The translations under genes and the position numbers were made by a program. From Streptomyces sp. NRRL F-6131 (lineage in GTDB: Bacteria; Actinomycetota; Actinomycetes; Streptomycetales; Streptomycetaceae), in contig JOHN01000077.1 in assembly GCA_000719695.1 (NCBI GenBank), positions 1-64,000 on the forward strand: a stretch of DNA of 64,000 nt, given 5' to 3'. This document shows, piece by piece, positions 42,253-51,296 of this stretch (position 1 is its first letter; every line of letters begins with the position of its first letter). The notes beneath the pieces are model-generated. The model saw only the letters and a program-made list of their open reading frames with translations, searched no databases and was not told the origin of the DNA.

Positions 42253-44345
42253 ACACGATCAGGCGCTCGTTGCGTCCGGTGCTCGGCCTCTCGGCGGCCC
42301 TGCTGACCGTGGCCGGCCTCGCCCCGGTACCGGCCGCGTCGGCCGCGGCCGATCCGGCCTACAAGGTCCTCGTCTTCACCAGGACCAAGGGATTCGTGCA
42401 CGCCTCGATCCCGACTGCCATCCAGACGATCAAGGACCTGGGTGCCGCCCACGGATTCACCGTGGACGCCACCGATGACGAGAAGGCCTTCACCGCCGCC
42501 AACCTCGCCCGCTACCAGGCCGTCGTCTGGGCGAACACGACCGGCGACGTGCTCGACGACACCCAGCAGGCCGCGTTCGAGAGCTACATCCGCAGCGGCG
42601 GCGGCTACGTGGGCATCCACTCCGCCGCCGACACCGAGTACGACTGGCCGTTCTACGGGCAGCTCATGGGCGCGTACTTCAACCTCCACCCGGCGATCCA
42701 GCAGGCCCGGGTGAACGTCGAGGACCGGGCGAGTGCGAGCACCGCGCACCTGCCCGCCACCTGGAACCGCACCGACGAGTGGTACAACTACCAGTCCAAC
42801 CCCCGGGCCACCGCGCACGTGCTGGCCTCGCTGGACGAGACCAGCTACTCGCCCGGCGAGGGTGCGATGGGCGATCACCCGATCACCTGGTGCAAGACCC
42901 TCGAAGGGGGCCGGTCCTGGTTCACCGGACTGGGCCACTCCAAGGAGCAGTACGCGGACCCCGACTTCCGGCAGATGCTGCTGGGCGGCATCCGTTACGC
43001 GGCCGGCCGGTCCAAGGCGGACTGCCGCCCCGAAACAGGCTACGTCCCGCTCTACAACGGGTCCACCGCCGGCTGGAGGCAGGCCGGGCCGGGCGGGTTC
43101 ACCAACGCCGACGCGACCCTGTCCTCGTACGGCGGCACCGGACTGCTCTGGTACGACGCCAAGGAGTACTCCTCGTACTCGCTCAAACTCGACTGGAAGA
43201 TGACCGGGGACGCCAACTCCGGTGTCTTCATCGGCTTCCCGCCGTCCGACGACTGGAACTCGGCCGTCAACAACGGCTACGAGGTCCAGATCGACGCGAC
43301 CGACAGCCCGGACAAGACCACCGGCGCCGTCTACGGGTTCCAGGCCGCCGACCTGGCCGCCCGCGACGCCGCGCTCAACCCGCCGGGGGAGTGGAACACC
43401 TACGAACTGCTCGTCCAGGGCGAGCGGCTGCAGGTGTACCTCAACGGCGTCCTGATCAACGACTTCACCAACACCGACCCCGCCCGGTCGCTGGCCGGCC
43501 ACATCGGCCTCCAGAACCACGGGACCGGTGAGGAGGTGGCGTTCCGCAACATCCGGATCAAGGACCTGGGCTCGCCCCCGGCGACCGTCCAGGCCGAGTC
43601 GTACTCGGCGGCCGCCGGAGTGAGCCCGTACCCCAAGGCGGGGGCCAACGGCGGGCAGACGCTGGGGCACATCGACCCGGGTGACTGGGCCCGCTACGAC
43701 GGGCTCGCGCTGAACGGCGCGACCGGCTTCCGGGCCCGGGTCGTCTCGGGTGGTCCGGGCGGGACCATCCAGGTGCGCACGGGTTCGCCGACCGGTCCGC
43801 TGCTGGGATCGGTCGCCGTGCCCAACACCGGCGGCTGGTCGACCTTCCAGGACGTGTCCACCACGCTGTCGAACGTCCCGGCGGGCACCGCGGACGTCTA
43901 CCTGACGTTCTCGGGAAGCGGCGGCGGCCTGTTCGACGTGGACGACTTCACCTTCACCCGGCCCGCTGCCGCCCGCGTCGTAGGACTGGCCGGACTCTGC
44001 CTGGACCTCCAGGGCGGGGCGACGGCGAACGGCACCCAGGCGCAGGTGAGCACCTGCAACGGTTCTCCGGCGCAGACCTGGACGCGTGACGGGCAGGCCC
44101 TGAAGGCGTTCGACAAGTGTCTGGACGTCAGTGGGGGTGCGACCTCCGACGGCGCCAAGGTCCAGCTGTGGGACTGCAACGCGAGCGGCGTCCAGCAGTG
44201 GTCCCTTCGGGACGACGGATCGCTCCTCAACCCGCAGTCCGGCAGGTGCCTGGACGTCCAGTGGGCCAGTACGGTGCCCGGCACGAAGGTGCAGTTGTAC
44301 GGGTGCAACGGATCTCCCGCCCAGCGGTGGAGCCTGAGTTCCTGA
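42249..44345 (+). CDS. Secreted ThuA/DUF1080 protein with CBM6 and ricin-lectin domains
   Basis: A 698-residue exported protein. After the signal peptide (to about 33) a ThuA-like glutamine-amidotransferase-fold domain covers 37-255 (YKVLVFTRTKGFVHASIPTA, GGGYVGIHSAADTEYDWPFY). A 3-keto-disaccharide hydrolase domain (DUF1080) covers about 262-440 (YVPLYNGSTAGWRQAGPGGF, MTGDANSGVFIGFPPSDDWN, HIGLQNHGTGEEVAFRNIRI). CBM6 (446-574) and ricin-B (575-698) close it. Its lectin tail is almost word-for-word that of the preceding protein (KAFDKCLDVSGGATSDGAKV), so a shared tail was duplicated. DUF1080 domains act on 3-keto-glycosides, which fits pairing with a sugar dehydrogenase. Start and stop overlap (ATGA) couples the two. 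Confidence 0.85.
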   Translation: MNTIRRSLRPVLGLSAALLTVAGLAPVPAASAAADPAYKVLVFTRTKGFVHASIPTAIQTIKDLGAAHGFTVDATDDEKAFTAANLARYQAVVWANTTGDVLDDTQQAAFESYIRSGGGYVGIHSAADTEYDWPFYGQLMGAYFNLHPAIQQARVNVEDRASASTAHLPATWNRTDEWYNYQSNPRATAHVLASLDETSYSPGEGAMGDHPITWCKTLEGGRSWFTGLGHSKEQYADPDFRQMLLGGIRYAAGRSKADCRPETGYVPLYNGSTAGWRQAGPGGFTNADATLSSYGGTGLLWYDAKEYSSYSLKLDWKMTGDANSGVFIGFPPSDDWNSAVNNGYEVQIDATDSPDKTTGAVYGFQAADLAARDAALNPPGEWNTYELLVQGERLQVYLNGVLINDFTNTDPARSLAGHIGLQNHGTGEEVAFRNIRIKDLGSPPATVQAESYSAAAGVSPYPKAGANGGQTLGHIDPGDWARYDGLALNGATGFRARVVSGGPGGTIQVRTGSPTGPLLGSVAVPNTGGWSTFQDVSTTLSNVPAGTADVYLTFSGSGGGLFDVDDFTFTRPAAARVVGLAGLCLDLQGGATANGTQAQVSTCNGSPAQTWTRDGQALKAFDKCLDVSGGATSDGAKVQLWDCNASGVQQWSLRDDGSLLNPQSGRCLDVQWASTVPGTKVQLYGCNGSPAQRWSLSS

Positions 44346-44355
44346 CCCGTCCGGT

Positions 44356-44395
44356 CCGGTGAATGCGCGGCGCTCGCCCGTCGCGCATTCACCGG
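44356..44395. terminator. Hairpin terminator of the dehydrogenase/ThuA operon
   Basis: CCGGTGAATGCGCG (44356-44369) pairs perfectly with CGCGCATTCACCGG (44382-44395), starting 10 bases past the stop at 44345. Confidence 0.85.
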
Positions 44396-44437
44396 CCGCG
44401 CGAGTTCCCCGGCAGCCCCTTGGCCGCCACCCCAAGT

Positions 44438-44456
44438 TTTCAGTCGCTGACTGAAA
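44438..44456. promoter_or_regulatory. Palindromic operator ahead of the ROK fragment
   Basis: TTTCAGTC GCT GACTGAAA is a perfect 8-bp dyad in an otherwise GC-rich stretch, 60 bases upstream of a truncated ROK gene. Autoregulatory palindromes sit at this place in ROK genes, so this is probably the operator of the lost regulator. Confidence 0.5.
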
Positions 44457-44515
44457 TTAGTGCTAGCGTGAGTGAGAATCATGCTGGAGCGCTGTCGGAG
44501 ACGGGTGGATCAGGG

Positions 44516-44915
44516 GTGAAACCTGCCGGCGGCGACCGATCGCTGCTGCAGAAGATCAACACCGTTGCGGTGCTGCGCGCTGCACGCCACCGACCAGCTG
44601 ACACTGCGCGATCCGGCCGGTGCGGCCGGCGTCTACCGCAACACCGCCGAGGACGCCGCAGTCGCCCTGGTCGGCGCCGGACTGGTCGAATTCCGGACCG
44701 AGACCCGCACCGTCCACGACACCTCGGGCGACGGCTCGTCCGCGGCCGAAGGGCACGCGGGCGGCGACGAAGCGCTGATCAACGCCTACCTCGACGCCCT
44801 GCACGATGGACGTCCCGAGCTCATCGTCTCCGGCATCGACGCCAGCCTGGCGAGCCACCGCGTGGTCTTCGCCGCCGAACGGGCCCGCCACACCGGCACC
44901 GTGGTCCACCTCTGA
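44516..44915 (+). pseudogene. Chimera of a ROK regulator N-terminus and an oxidoreductase C-terminus
   Basis: GTG at 44516 opens VKPAGGDRSLLQKINTVAVL, the start of a ROK regulator HTH. A two-base loss near 44576-44582 shifts to the frame LHATDQLTLRDPAGAAG, NTAEDAAVALVGAGLV, which completes the winged helix. At about 44685 this is fused to RTETRTVHDTSGDGSSAAEG, then LASHRVVFAAERARHTGTVV and HL: a diverged copy of the last 75 codons of the Gfo/Idh/MocA gene at 21831. No full domain of either parent survives. If read past the frameshift it would be a DNA-binding domain with a foreign tail, but it is most likely debris. Confidence 0.8.
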
Positions 44916-44999
44916 ACCATCCGGCACGGATCTCAGCAGTGCGCCGTGGTGCCGGGTTCACTGACCCTCCCGGTCGGCCGGGCGGCGCGCGGGTACGTG

Positions 45000-45043
45000 C
45001 CCAGGAGCCGGGCGGGTGGTCTGTCGCCCGGCCGGCTCCTGGG
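45000..45043. terminator. Hairpin terminator of the first GH141-like gene
   Basis: Arms of 17 bases (CCCAGGAGCCGGGCGGG at 45000-45016, near-complement at 45027-45043, one mismatch), 36 bases past the stop at 45080. Confidence 0.8.
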
Positions 45044-45079
45044 GGTTCGGTTCGATGACGGCTGGTGCCTGCGGGACCG

Positions 45080-48000
45080 TCAGCGGATGGTGAAGCGGTC
45101 GACCACGAGGTACTGGCCGGACTTCTTCACCAGCCGCAGGGTGTGGTAGCCGTCGTCCGGCAGGTCGGCGGTGAACACCGACTGCTGCGCCGAGCGGCTG
45201 GGCGCGTAGGTATCGATGGTCTTCCAGAAGCGGCCGTCGAGGTAGACGTCCACCTGGCCCTGGTCGCTGTTGGTCTCGCTGCGCACGTCGATGCGGGAGC
45301 CGACGAAGGGGACGATGACCGAGGCGCCGTTCTCGGTGGTCGCCCGGACGTCGTCGTTGAAGTCGCCGTGACCGCGGTTGGCGTACGAGGCCCAGGAGCC
45401 GCTGTAGCCGATCGCCGGGTCGTCCTCGTCGATGGAGCGCTCCAGGCGGAACCCGTCCAACGTGGCGACCACGCCACCCGCCTTGGTCAGCTTCACGGTG
45501 TGCCGGCCGTAGGGGAGGCCGGACACCTCGTAGACGACCGCCTGCGCGACCCGGGTGGGAGCGTTGGTGTCCACCGTGCCGGCCGCCGCGCCGTCCAGGG
45601 TGACCGACAGCTTCCCCTGGTCGCTGTTGCGTTCGCCCAGCACCTGGATGCCGGTTCCGGTGAAGGTGACGCTCGCCGAGTCGCCGTCGGTGTACGTGTA
45701 GTGGACGTCGGCGTTGAGGTCGCCGTTCAGCCGGGTGCGGGAGATGGCCCAGTTGCCGGTGTAGCTGATCGTGGCCGGTGCCAGCAGCGGTCCGAATTCA
45801 CTGTCGTTGACCAGCAGCTTCTCGGGCAGGACCACGTTGCGGTACGGTGCGCGGACGCCCGCGGCGGCGACGATGTCCTTGGCCCGCTGGGGCCAGGCGC
45901 CGTCCGTGACCAGCGTGTTGTCGGTCATGGGTACGTTGGTGCCGTTGTTCTGGTACCTGTTGTCGTCGATGAAGTTGTCGTGGATCGTGATGTCGTGGAT
46001 CGACCCCGTCCACTCGTCGTTCCAGTGCTGGCCGATCTGGCTCACGACGTTGTCATGGGTGTCCCACCACGAGCTGCCCTCGTCGTGGTAGATCGACTTG
46101 GCGTAGGGCTCCTCCTCGGCGCCTCCCTTGCTGAACACGTTGTCGGACAGCACGGACCGGGTGCTGCCGTTGCCCTGGCCGCCGAGGGTGTACACCGGGC
46201 CGCCGTCGGACAGTACCTTCATCACGTCGTGCACGTAGTTGCCGACGATCCGGTTGCTCTGCGCGTAGTTGGTGCCGTGGCGACCGTTCCGGTCGTTGTA
46301 GGGCGAGTCCCAGCCCCAGCCCCAGCCCAGCGAGATGCCGGTGTACGGGGTGCGGGTGATCTCGTTGTGCTCCACGCTCGCGTTCCGTGTGTACCCTACG
46401 GAGACTCCGGCCACGTCCTCGAACTCGCGGCCGATGTCGCTGATGTAGTTGTCCGACACCGTGATCCGGGCCGCCTGCCGGCCCGGGTCGGCCAGCCAGT
46501 GGTCGTCGAACTCACCGACCGACACGCCCGCGCCGGAGATGTCGGTGATCCGGTTGCCGACCAGCTGCGAGTCCTGCGTACCGTTGCCGAACTCCACCGC
46601 CGTACCGCCGATCCGGCCGAACTCGGACCGCGAGATCTCGATCCGCTGACCACGCGTCACCCGGACCGCACCCGGAATCTTGGCGATCCGCTGCGGCGTA
46701 CCCACCCAGACGACACCGGCCTGGTTGTCCGCGTAGCCGTCCGGTCCGGACGGCTGGAGCCAGGTGGCGTAGCCGAAGGCGAGACCGCGCAGCGCGATGT
46801 CGTGCACCGGCTCGATCACCTCCGGCACCACCGAGAACCCGTCGATCACCATGTACTGGCCCGACTTCTTCACCAGCCGCACCGTGTGCGGCCCCTTGGC
46901 CAGGCCGGTGCGGCTGTAGACCACCTGCTGCGCCAGCCTGGGCGCCGAGCCCTGGGCGCTGACCGTGCGGTCGAAGGTGCCGTCCACGTACACGTCGATG
47001 TCGCCGAGGTCGGTGTACCGCTCGCCCAGCACGTCGACTCCCGTGCCGGTGAAGGAGAACTCCACCGCGTCGCCGTTGGTGGTGGTGTAGTGCACGTCGT
47101 CGCCGACGTCGCCGAAGTCCCGCTTGGCGATGACGTTCCAGGACCCGGTGTAGGTGGCACGGGCGTCGTTGTCGTTGACGATGTCGAGGTGGCCGGGCGT
47201 GCCGGTCATCTCGACCAGGCTCTCCGCCACCGCCAGTTCGGTGTCCGCGGACGCCAGGTCCTCGCCCGGGCGCGGCAGGTAGTAGACGTAGCCGGCCGAG
47301 CGATCGAGATACCACTCACCCGGCTGATCGAGCAGCGGCAACGCGTTCTCCAGCCACGACACCCGCTTCATGTCGACGAACCCGGAACCGTTGTAAGGGA
47401 AGTAGTGGTTGGGGTTGTTGGGAGTGCCGCCGTTGGCCCAGCACGGGTTGACCGCGTTGAGCTGCGAGCCCGTGCTGCTGGGGGTGATCGAGGCGATCGG
47501 GCACCGCAGGTGCTTCCAGCCGTGACGGGTGATGATCTCCATGTCCGTCGGATTCGCCCAGGACGCGTAGGCCGGGTCGGTCGAGGTGAAGCCGCTGGCC
47601 GGCACCTTCGTGAACCCGGGGGGATTCAGCTCGGACCGCGCCCGCACCGCGCGCACGCCGTCCACGTAGAACTGGCGCGACTGCGTACCCGCCGGAACCG
47701 GGGCGCGGTAGAGATTGCGCCCGGCGTCCACCTGCTGCCAGCCCGTCACGGCGCGTCCTCCGCTGAGGAGCGGCTTCGCACCCGGGGCGGCCTGGTAGAC
47801 GACCTTGAACCCGTTGCGGCCGGAGTCCTGCGCGGTCAGCTCCAGCGGGGCGCTGAGTCGGTAGACGCCGTCGGCCAGGTTCACCACCACGTCGCCGGTC
47901 ATCCCGCCGACGAGCGTGCGCACCTTGTCCCTCGCGCCCGTGAGGCTGCACGGAGCGGAGGCCGTGCACGCCGAGCCGGAACCGCCGGGCGAGGCGTAGA

Positions 48001-48091
48001 GCTCGGTCACCTCGGCCGCGTGAGCGGCCCCCACCATCGTCGCGGCGATCACCGCACCCGCCGCCAGTAAGGCCGTACTGCGTGGAGTCAT
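45080..48091 (-). CDS. Secreted right-handed beta-helix glycosidase (GH141-like) with three repeated beta modules
   Basis: A 1003-residue exported protein. The signal peptide ends AAHAAEV. The start ELYASPGGSGSACTASAPCS, then TGARDKVRTLVGG, GVYRLSAPLELTAQDSG and KPLLSGGRAVTGWQQV is the opening of GH141-type parallel beta-helix enzymes, known as alpha-L-fucosidases or xylanases. Repeated coils follow (QDSQLVGNRITDISGAGVSV, ASVEHNEITRTPYTGISLGW, SIYHDEGSSWWDTHDN). A module of about 110 residues appears three times: inserted at about 310-425, and at 773-885 and 892-1003, each with (Y)(T/S)G(S/N)W, a D(V/-)H/RxTT/Y-(D/N)G line, QGK/QxxVxLDG and SGQYxVxD. Start ATG at 48091. A consensus promoter lies 70-100 bases upstream. 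Family assignment is by pattern only. Confidence 0.75.
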   Translation of the reverse strand: MTPRSTALLAAGAVIAATMVGAAHAAEVTELYASPGGSGSACTASAPCSLTGARDKVRTLVGGMTGDVVVNLADGVYRLSAPLELTAQDSGRNGFKVVYQAAPGAKPLLSGGRAVTGWQQVDAGRNLYRAPVPAGTQSRQFYVDGVRAVRARSELNPPGFTKVPASGFTSTDPAYASWANPTDMEIITRHGWKHLRCPIASITPSSTGSQLNAVNPCWANGGTPNNPNHYFPYNGSGFVDMKRVSWLENALPLLDQPGEWYLDRSAGYVYYLPRPGEDLASADTELAVAESLVEMTGTPGHLDIVNDNDARATYTGSWNVIAKRDFGDVGDDVHYTTTNGDAVEFSFTGTGVDVLGERYTDLGDIDVYVDGTFDRTVSAQGSAPRLAQQVVYSRTGLAKGPHTVRLVKKSGQYMVIDGFSVVPEVIEPVHDIALRGLAFGYATWLQPSGPDGYADNQAGVVWVGTPQRIAKIPGAVRVTRGQRIEISRSEFGRIGGTAVEFGNGTQDSQLVGNRITDISGAGVSVGEFDDHWLADPGRQAARITVSDNYISDIGREFEDVAGVSVGYTRNASVEHNEITRTPYTGISLGWGWGWDSPYNDRNGRHGTNYAQSNRIVGNYVHDVMKVLSDGGPVYTLGGQGNGSTRSVLSDNVFSKGGAEEEPYAKSIYHDEGSSWWDTHDNVVSQIGQHWNDEWTGSIHDITIHDNFIDDNRYQNNGTNVPMTDNTLVTDGAWPQRAKDIVAAAGVRAPYRNVVLPEKLLVNDSEFGPLLAPATISYTGNWAISRTRLNGDLNADVHYTYTDGDSASVTFTGTGIQVLGERNSDQGKLSVTLDGAAAGTVDTNAPTRVAQAVVYEVSGLPYGRHTVKLTKAGGVVATLDGFRLERSIDEDDPAIGYSGSWASYANRGHGDFNDDVRATTENGASVIVPFVGSRIDVRSETNSDQGQVDVYLDGRFWKTIDTYAPSRSAQQSVFTADLPDDGYHTLRLVKKSGQYLVVDRFTIR

Positions 48092-48160
48092 ACCCACCAC
48101 ACCCCTTGCCATCGGATGTTTAACCGGGATTTTTCCGTGAGAGCCCGAAGCATGAGGCAA

Positions 48161-48189
48161 AGTATTGGTAATGGTCGGATGTATGTCAA
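48161..48189 (-). promoter_or_regulatory. Housekeeping-type promoter of the first GH141-like gene
   Basis: On the minus strand TTGACA (48189-48184) and AATACT (48166-48161) are separated by 17 bases, a near-ideal sigma-HrdB promoter, with the start codon 70 bases beyond the -10 box. Confidence 0.6.
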
Positions 48190-48279
48190 CGCAAAAGACA
48201 AAGAGTCCCGCACTTCGTAACAGCACGGGAGCCGGCTTCCACGGTGGTCGGCGCTATCCTTTCGGGACGGGCTGGATGC

Positions 48280-48326
48280 CCGCCGTTGTGGCCGGCCCGG
48301 GGCAGTCGGGCCGGCCACAACGGCGG
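48280..48326. terminator. Perfect 20-bp hairpin terminator
   Basis: CCGCCGTTGTGGCCGGCCCG (48280-48299) pairs perfectly with 48307-48326 around GGGCAGT, 24 bases past the GH2 stop at 48350. Confidence 0.9.
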
Positions 48327-48349
48327 AGCGGGTCAGCGGATGTCCGGGG

Positions 48350-51064
48350 TCAGGAGGTGGCGACCGCCTGGATGGCGGTGTCCGTGTTCCAGCCCGAGAT
48401 GCGCAGGTGCGGGTTGGCGCCGGCGAGGTCGGCGGTGCGGACGGTGGCGGTCAGGGTGGTGGACTCGCCGGGCCAGAGGCTGACCTGGTTGTCGGACCAG
48501 GTGACGGGCAGCACGGGCCGGTCCCTGTCGTCGACGAGGTGGACGTCGGTGAGCAGGGTCGGGGTGTTGCCGGTGCCGGTGTTGGTGAGCGTGACGGTGA
48601 CCTTGGTGGTGTCGTCGGTGCTCGCGCTGGTGGCCGTGGCGGAGACCTGGGCCCGGGCCAGCCGGTTCAGGCCCTCCAGGGACCCGTAGGACTCGGTCTT
48701 GTTCATCGGCCACCCCCACTCCTCGTCGACGACGTCCGGCTTGGTGGAGAGCCAGTAGACGTTGCGGCTGACCTCCTTGCCGGTCGAGTCGGTGAGGGTG
48801 AGCTTGGCGAGGTAGGTGGTGTCCAGGTCCGGGACGTTCTCGGGGATGGTGAGGGCGACGGTCTTGCCGCCGTCGCCGGGGACGGTGAGACCGGCGGCGT
48901 CCTGGTGGAAGCGCTGAGTGCCGTCGGTGTCGTAGAGGTCGACGTGCGCGGTCAGTCCCTGGGACTGCGCGGCGCGCCGGTTGACCACGACGACGGAGCG
49001 GTCGTCGTAGGAGTACTGGATGTGGACGTCCTCGTTGGCCTTCTTGGCTCCGAAGTAGGCGCCGCCCTGGTCGAAGTAGCGGTCGAAGAGCTGCCAGTGC
49101 AGCGAGGTCCAGGGGGAGTTGAGGAGGAAGTAGATGTGGCCGGTGGCGGGGTTCTCGGCGTCGGTGAAGTTGCGGCCGTACGCCTCGAACTGGGCCCGCA
49201 CCGCCTCGTACTGGGAGAGCTGGGCCTTGCGGACGTAGTCGTCGAGGCTGGTGAGGGTGCCGTAGCGCTCGGACAGCGCCTTGTTGAAGTACTCCAGGGT
49301 CGAGAAGTGCGTGCCCGGAGCCCGGTGGTACGGCACCGCCTTGGGGTCCGTCCACATGCTCTGGAGTTCGCCGGGTGTCATCATCCGCCGGAGGGTGTCC
49401 ATGGTGGGGATGCTCGGACCGGCGCTGGTCTCGGAGTTGAAGCCCTCGGCACCTCCGTCATCCTTGCGGTACCAGTAGACGGGCGGCACCCACTCGTAGG
49501 GGCCGGTCATCTTCATGCCGCTCTGGTAGTCGAGGACGCTCTCCCGATTGATGTCGCTGACGACCGGGAGCGTCCAGTCCGCCGCGTTCAGGGCGTCCTT
49601 GTAGTCGGACGCCGACTCCTCGGACGGGGGCTTGTCGCTGCCGATGAGGAAGGAGATCACACTGGGGTTGTTGCGCAGCCGGGCTGCCACGGCGGCCATC
49701 GAGGCGCGGTTGATCTCGTGCTCGTGAGCGGTGTAGGGGCCGACACCCTCGTCCCGGTCCTGCCACTTGTTGCAGCACTCCCAGCCGGGGAGTAGGAGCA
49801 TGCCCGCCTTGTCGGCCATCTCGTAGTACTCGTCCGGCTCCAGGTGCCCTTCCAGACGGATCGTGTTGATGCCCATGGCGAGGGCGTGGGCGATCCGGTC
49901 GGCGGCCTCCTGCGCGTTCCAGCGCCAGAGCAGGTCGGGCGACTCGTTGGCGCCCCTGATCAGCAGGGGGTGGCCGTTGATCTCGTAGCTGCGGGCGCCG
50001 TCCTTGTTGAGCTCGCCCTTGACGTGCCGGAGGCCGAAGCTCTTGTGCGCGGTGTCGGTGACGGCGCCGTCGGTCTTCGCCGCCAGCCGGAGGTCGTACA
50101 GCGGCTGGTCGCCCATGCCGGCGGGCCACCAGATCCGCGGGTTGGCGAGCCTGAGCTGCGGGGTGTCGTCCGGGGTGAACACGACCGGCTTGGTCTCCCC
50201 AGGGGCGAGGGTGACGTCCTTCTCGAAGGTCAGCTCGCCGATGCTGCCGGTGACGGTGGAGGTGACGGTGCGGTCGGAGGCGTTGCGCGCCGTGGCCTTG
50301 ACGGTGACCTGGGCGGAGCTGAGGGAGGGCATGTCCACCGACGTGATCACGTGGGTGTCGCCCAGCGACACCGCGCCGGCGCGTCGGACGGTGATGTCGT
50401 AGACCATGCCCATGTTGTTGTCCGGCGGGGCGGGGTTCCAGTCGATCCAGCCGGAGGTGAAGTCCTTCTTGGGGTCGTTGGGCTTGATCCGGAAGGCGAC
50501 GGTGTTGAGACCCTGGCGGACGTGGGCCGTGATGTCGAGCTCGTGGGCGGTGTACATGCCCGCGATCTGCTCCCGGGTGGCGATCTGCTTGCCGTTGACG
50601 TAGACGTCGGCGGCGGAGACGACACCGGTGACGTCCAGGTAGGTCCGGGCGGAGGTGTCGTTGACGGTGAAGTCGGAGCGGTACCACCAGGGCACCTCGA
50701 ACTCCTTCTTCGGGACCGTCTTCATGTTCTCGGAGTAGAACGGGTCCGGGTAGGTGCCGTCGGCCACCAGCGCGGCGTACACCGTGGAGCGGGCGCCCGC
50801 CGCGTGCCAGCCGTCCGGCTGGTAGCCGGGGCTGGAGACGGCCTCCGGGCTGTCCGCCACCTTGGCCGAGGACTGGATGGCGAAGCCCTTCAGGGCGGTG
50901 GTCGATCCGGTGGCGTCGGTGACCGCGGTGGTCGCCACCGTGGGCACGGCCCGGGCGGCCGCCCGGGCCTGCTGGGGCGGGCCTCCCACGGCCGCTGCGG
51001 CGACCATGATTCCCGCGACGAGCACGGCGCTGCCGCGTCTCGTGATTGCCTCGGTCAGGGACAT
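48350..51064 (-). CDS. Secreted GH2 exo-beta-D-glucosaminidase-type enzyme
   Basis: A 904-residue exported GH2 enzyme. The signal peptide covers about 1-35. A jelly-roll domain (EVPWWYRSDFTVNDTSARTY, AADVYVNGKQIA), an Ig-like domain and a TIM barrel follow: EINGHPLLIRGANESPDLLW, GINTIRLEGHLEPDEYYEMA, LLPGWECCNKW, then acid/base Asp in FLIGSDKPPSEESA (near 475) and nucleophile Glu in EGFNSETSAGPSIPT (near 543). Both residues and spacing agree with the CsxA-type exo-beta-D-glucosaminidases, which release glucosamine from chitosan oligomers. Two C-terminal beta domains close it (LRISGWNTDTAIQAVATS at the end). ATG at 51064 has AGGAGG five bases ahead. It follows a ROK kinase on the same strand, 232 bases away. 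A wrecked copy lies at 38013-38884. Confidence 0.85.
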   Translation of the reverse strand: MSLTEAITRRGSAVLVAGIMVAAAAVGGPPQQARAAARAVPTVATTAVTDATGSTTALKGFAIQSSAKVADSPEAVSSPGYQPDGWHAAGARSTVYAALVADGTYPDPFYSENMKTVPKKEFEVPWWYRSDFTVNDTSARTYLDVTGVVSAADVYVNGKQIATREQIAGMYTAHELDITAHVRQGLNTVAFRIKPNDPKKDFTSGWIDWNPAPPDNNMGMVYDITVRRAGAVSLGDTHVITSVDMPSLSSAQVTVKATARNASDRTVTSTVTGSIGELTFEKDVTLAPGETKPVVFTPDDTPQLRLANPRIWWPAGMGDQPLYDLRLAAKTDGAVTDTAHKSFGLRHVKGELNKDGARSYEINGHPLLIRGANESPDLLWRWNAQEAADRIAHALAMGINTIRLEGHLEPDEYYEMADKAGMLLLPGWECCNKWQDRDEGVGPYTAHEHEINRASMAAVAARLRNNPSVISFLIGSDKPPSEESASDYKDALNAADWTLPVVSDINRESVLDYQSGMKMTGPYEWVPPVYWYRKDDGGAEGFNSETSAGPSIPTMDTLRRMMTPGELQSMWTDPKAVPYHRAPGTHFSTLEYFNKALSERYGTLTSLDDYVRKAQLSQYEAVRAQFEAYGRNFTDAENPATGHIYFLLNSPWTSLHWQLFDRYFDQGGAYFGAKKANEDVHIQYSYDDRSVVVVNRRAAQSQGLTAHVDLYDTDGTQRFHQDAAGLTVPGDGGKTVALTIPENVPDLDTTYLAKLTLTDSTGKEVSRNVYWLSTKPDVVDEEWGWPMNKTESYGSLEGLNRLARAQVSATATSASTDDTTKVTVTLTNTGTGNTPTLLTDVHLVDDRDRPVLPVTWSDNQVSLWPGESTTLTATVRTADLAGANPHLRISGWNTDTAIQAVATS

Positions 51065-51296
51065 CGGAACCTCCTGGGATGTCAGGTGGGGTACGGATCT
51101 CGTGGTTCCAACCGGACTGGGATCGGGGGGCACGGTGGTTGCCTGGTGTGCCGGTGACCGGTGGTCCCGAGTCGGGTCCGGGTGTCGGGGGCCGACCGGC
51201 GGTGGTGCTCGGCCGGGCCGGTACAGGACTTTCGGGGTGCTGGTTCAGGGGGCGCGCGGTCGGCCGGGGGAGGGGGGCGTGGCGGGGGCCTGGGCC

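Noticed and set aside
45065..48070. 1001-codon plus-strand frame opposite the first GH141-like gene
   Set aside because: Shadow frame, Val/Arg/Asp-rich; the signal peptide and beta-helix repeats are on the minus strand.
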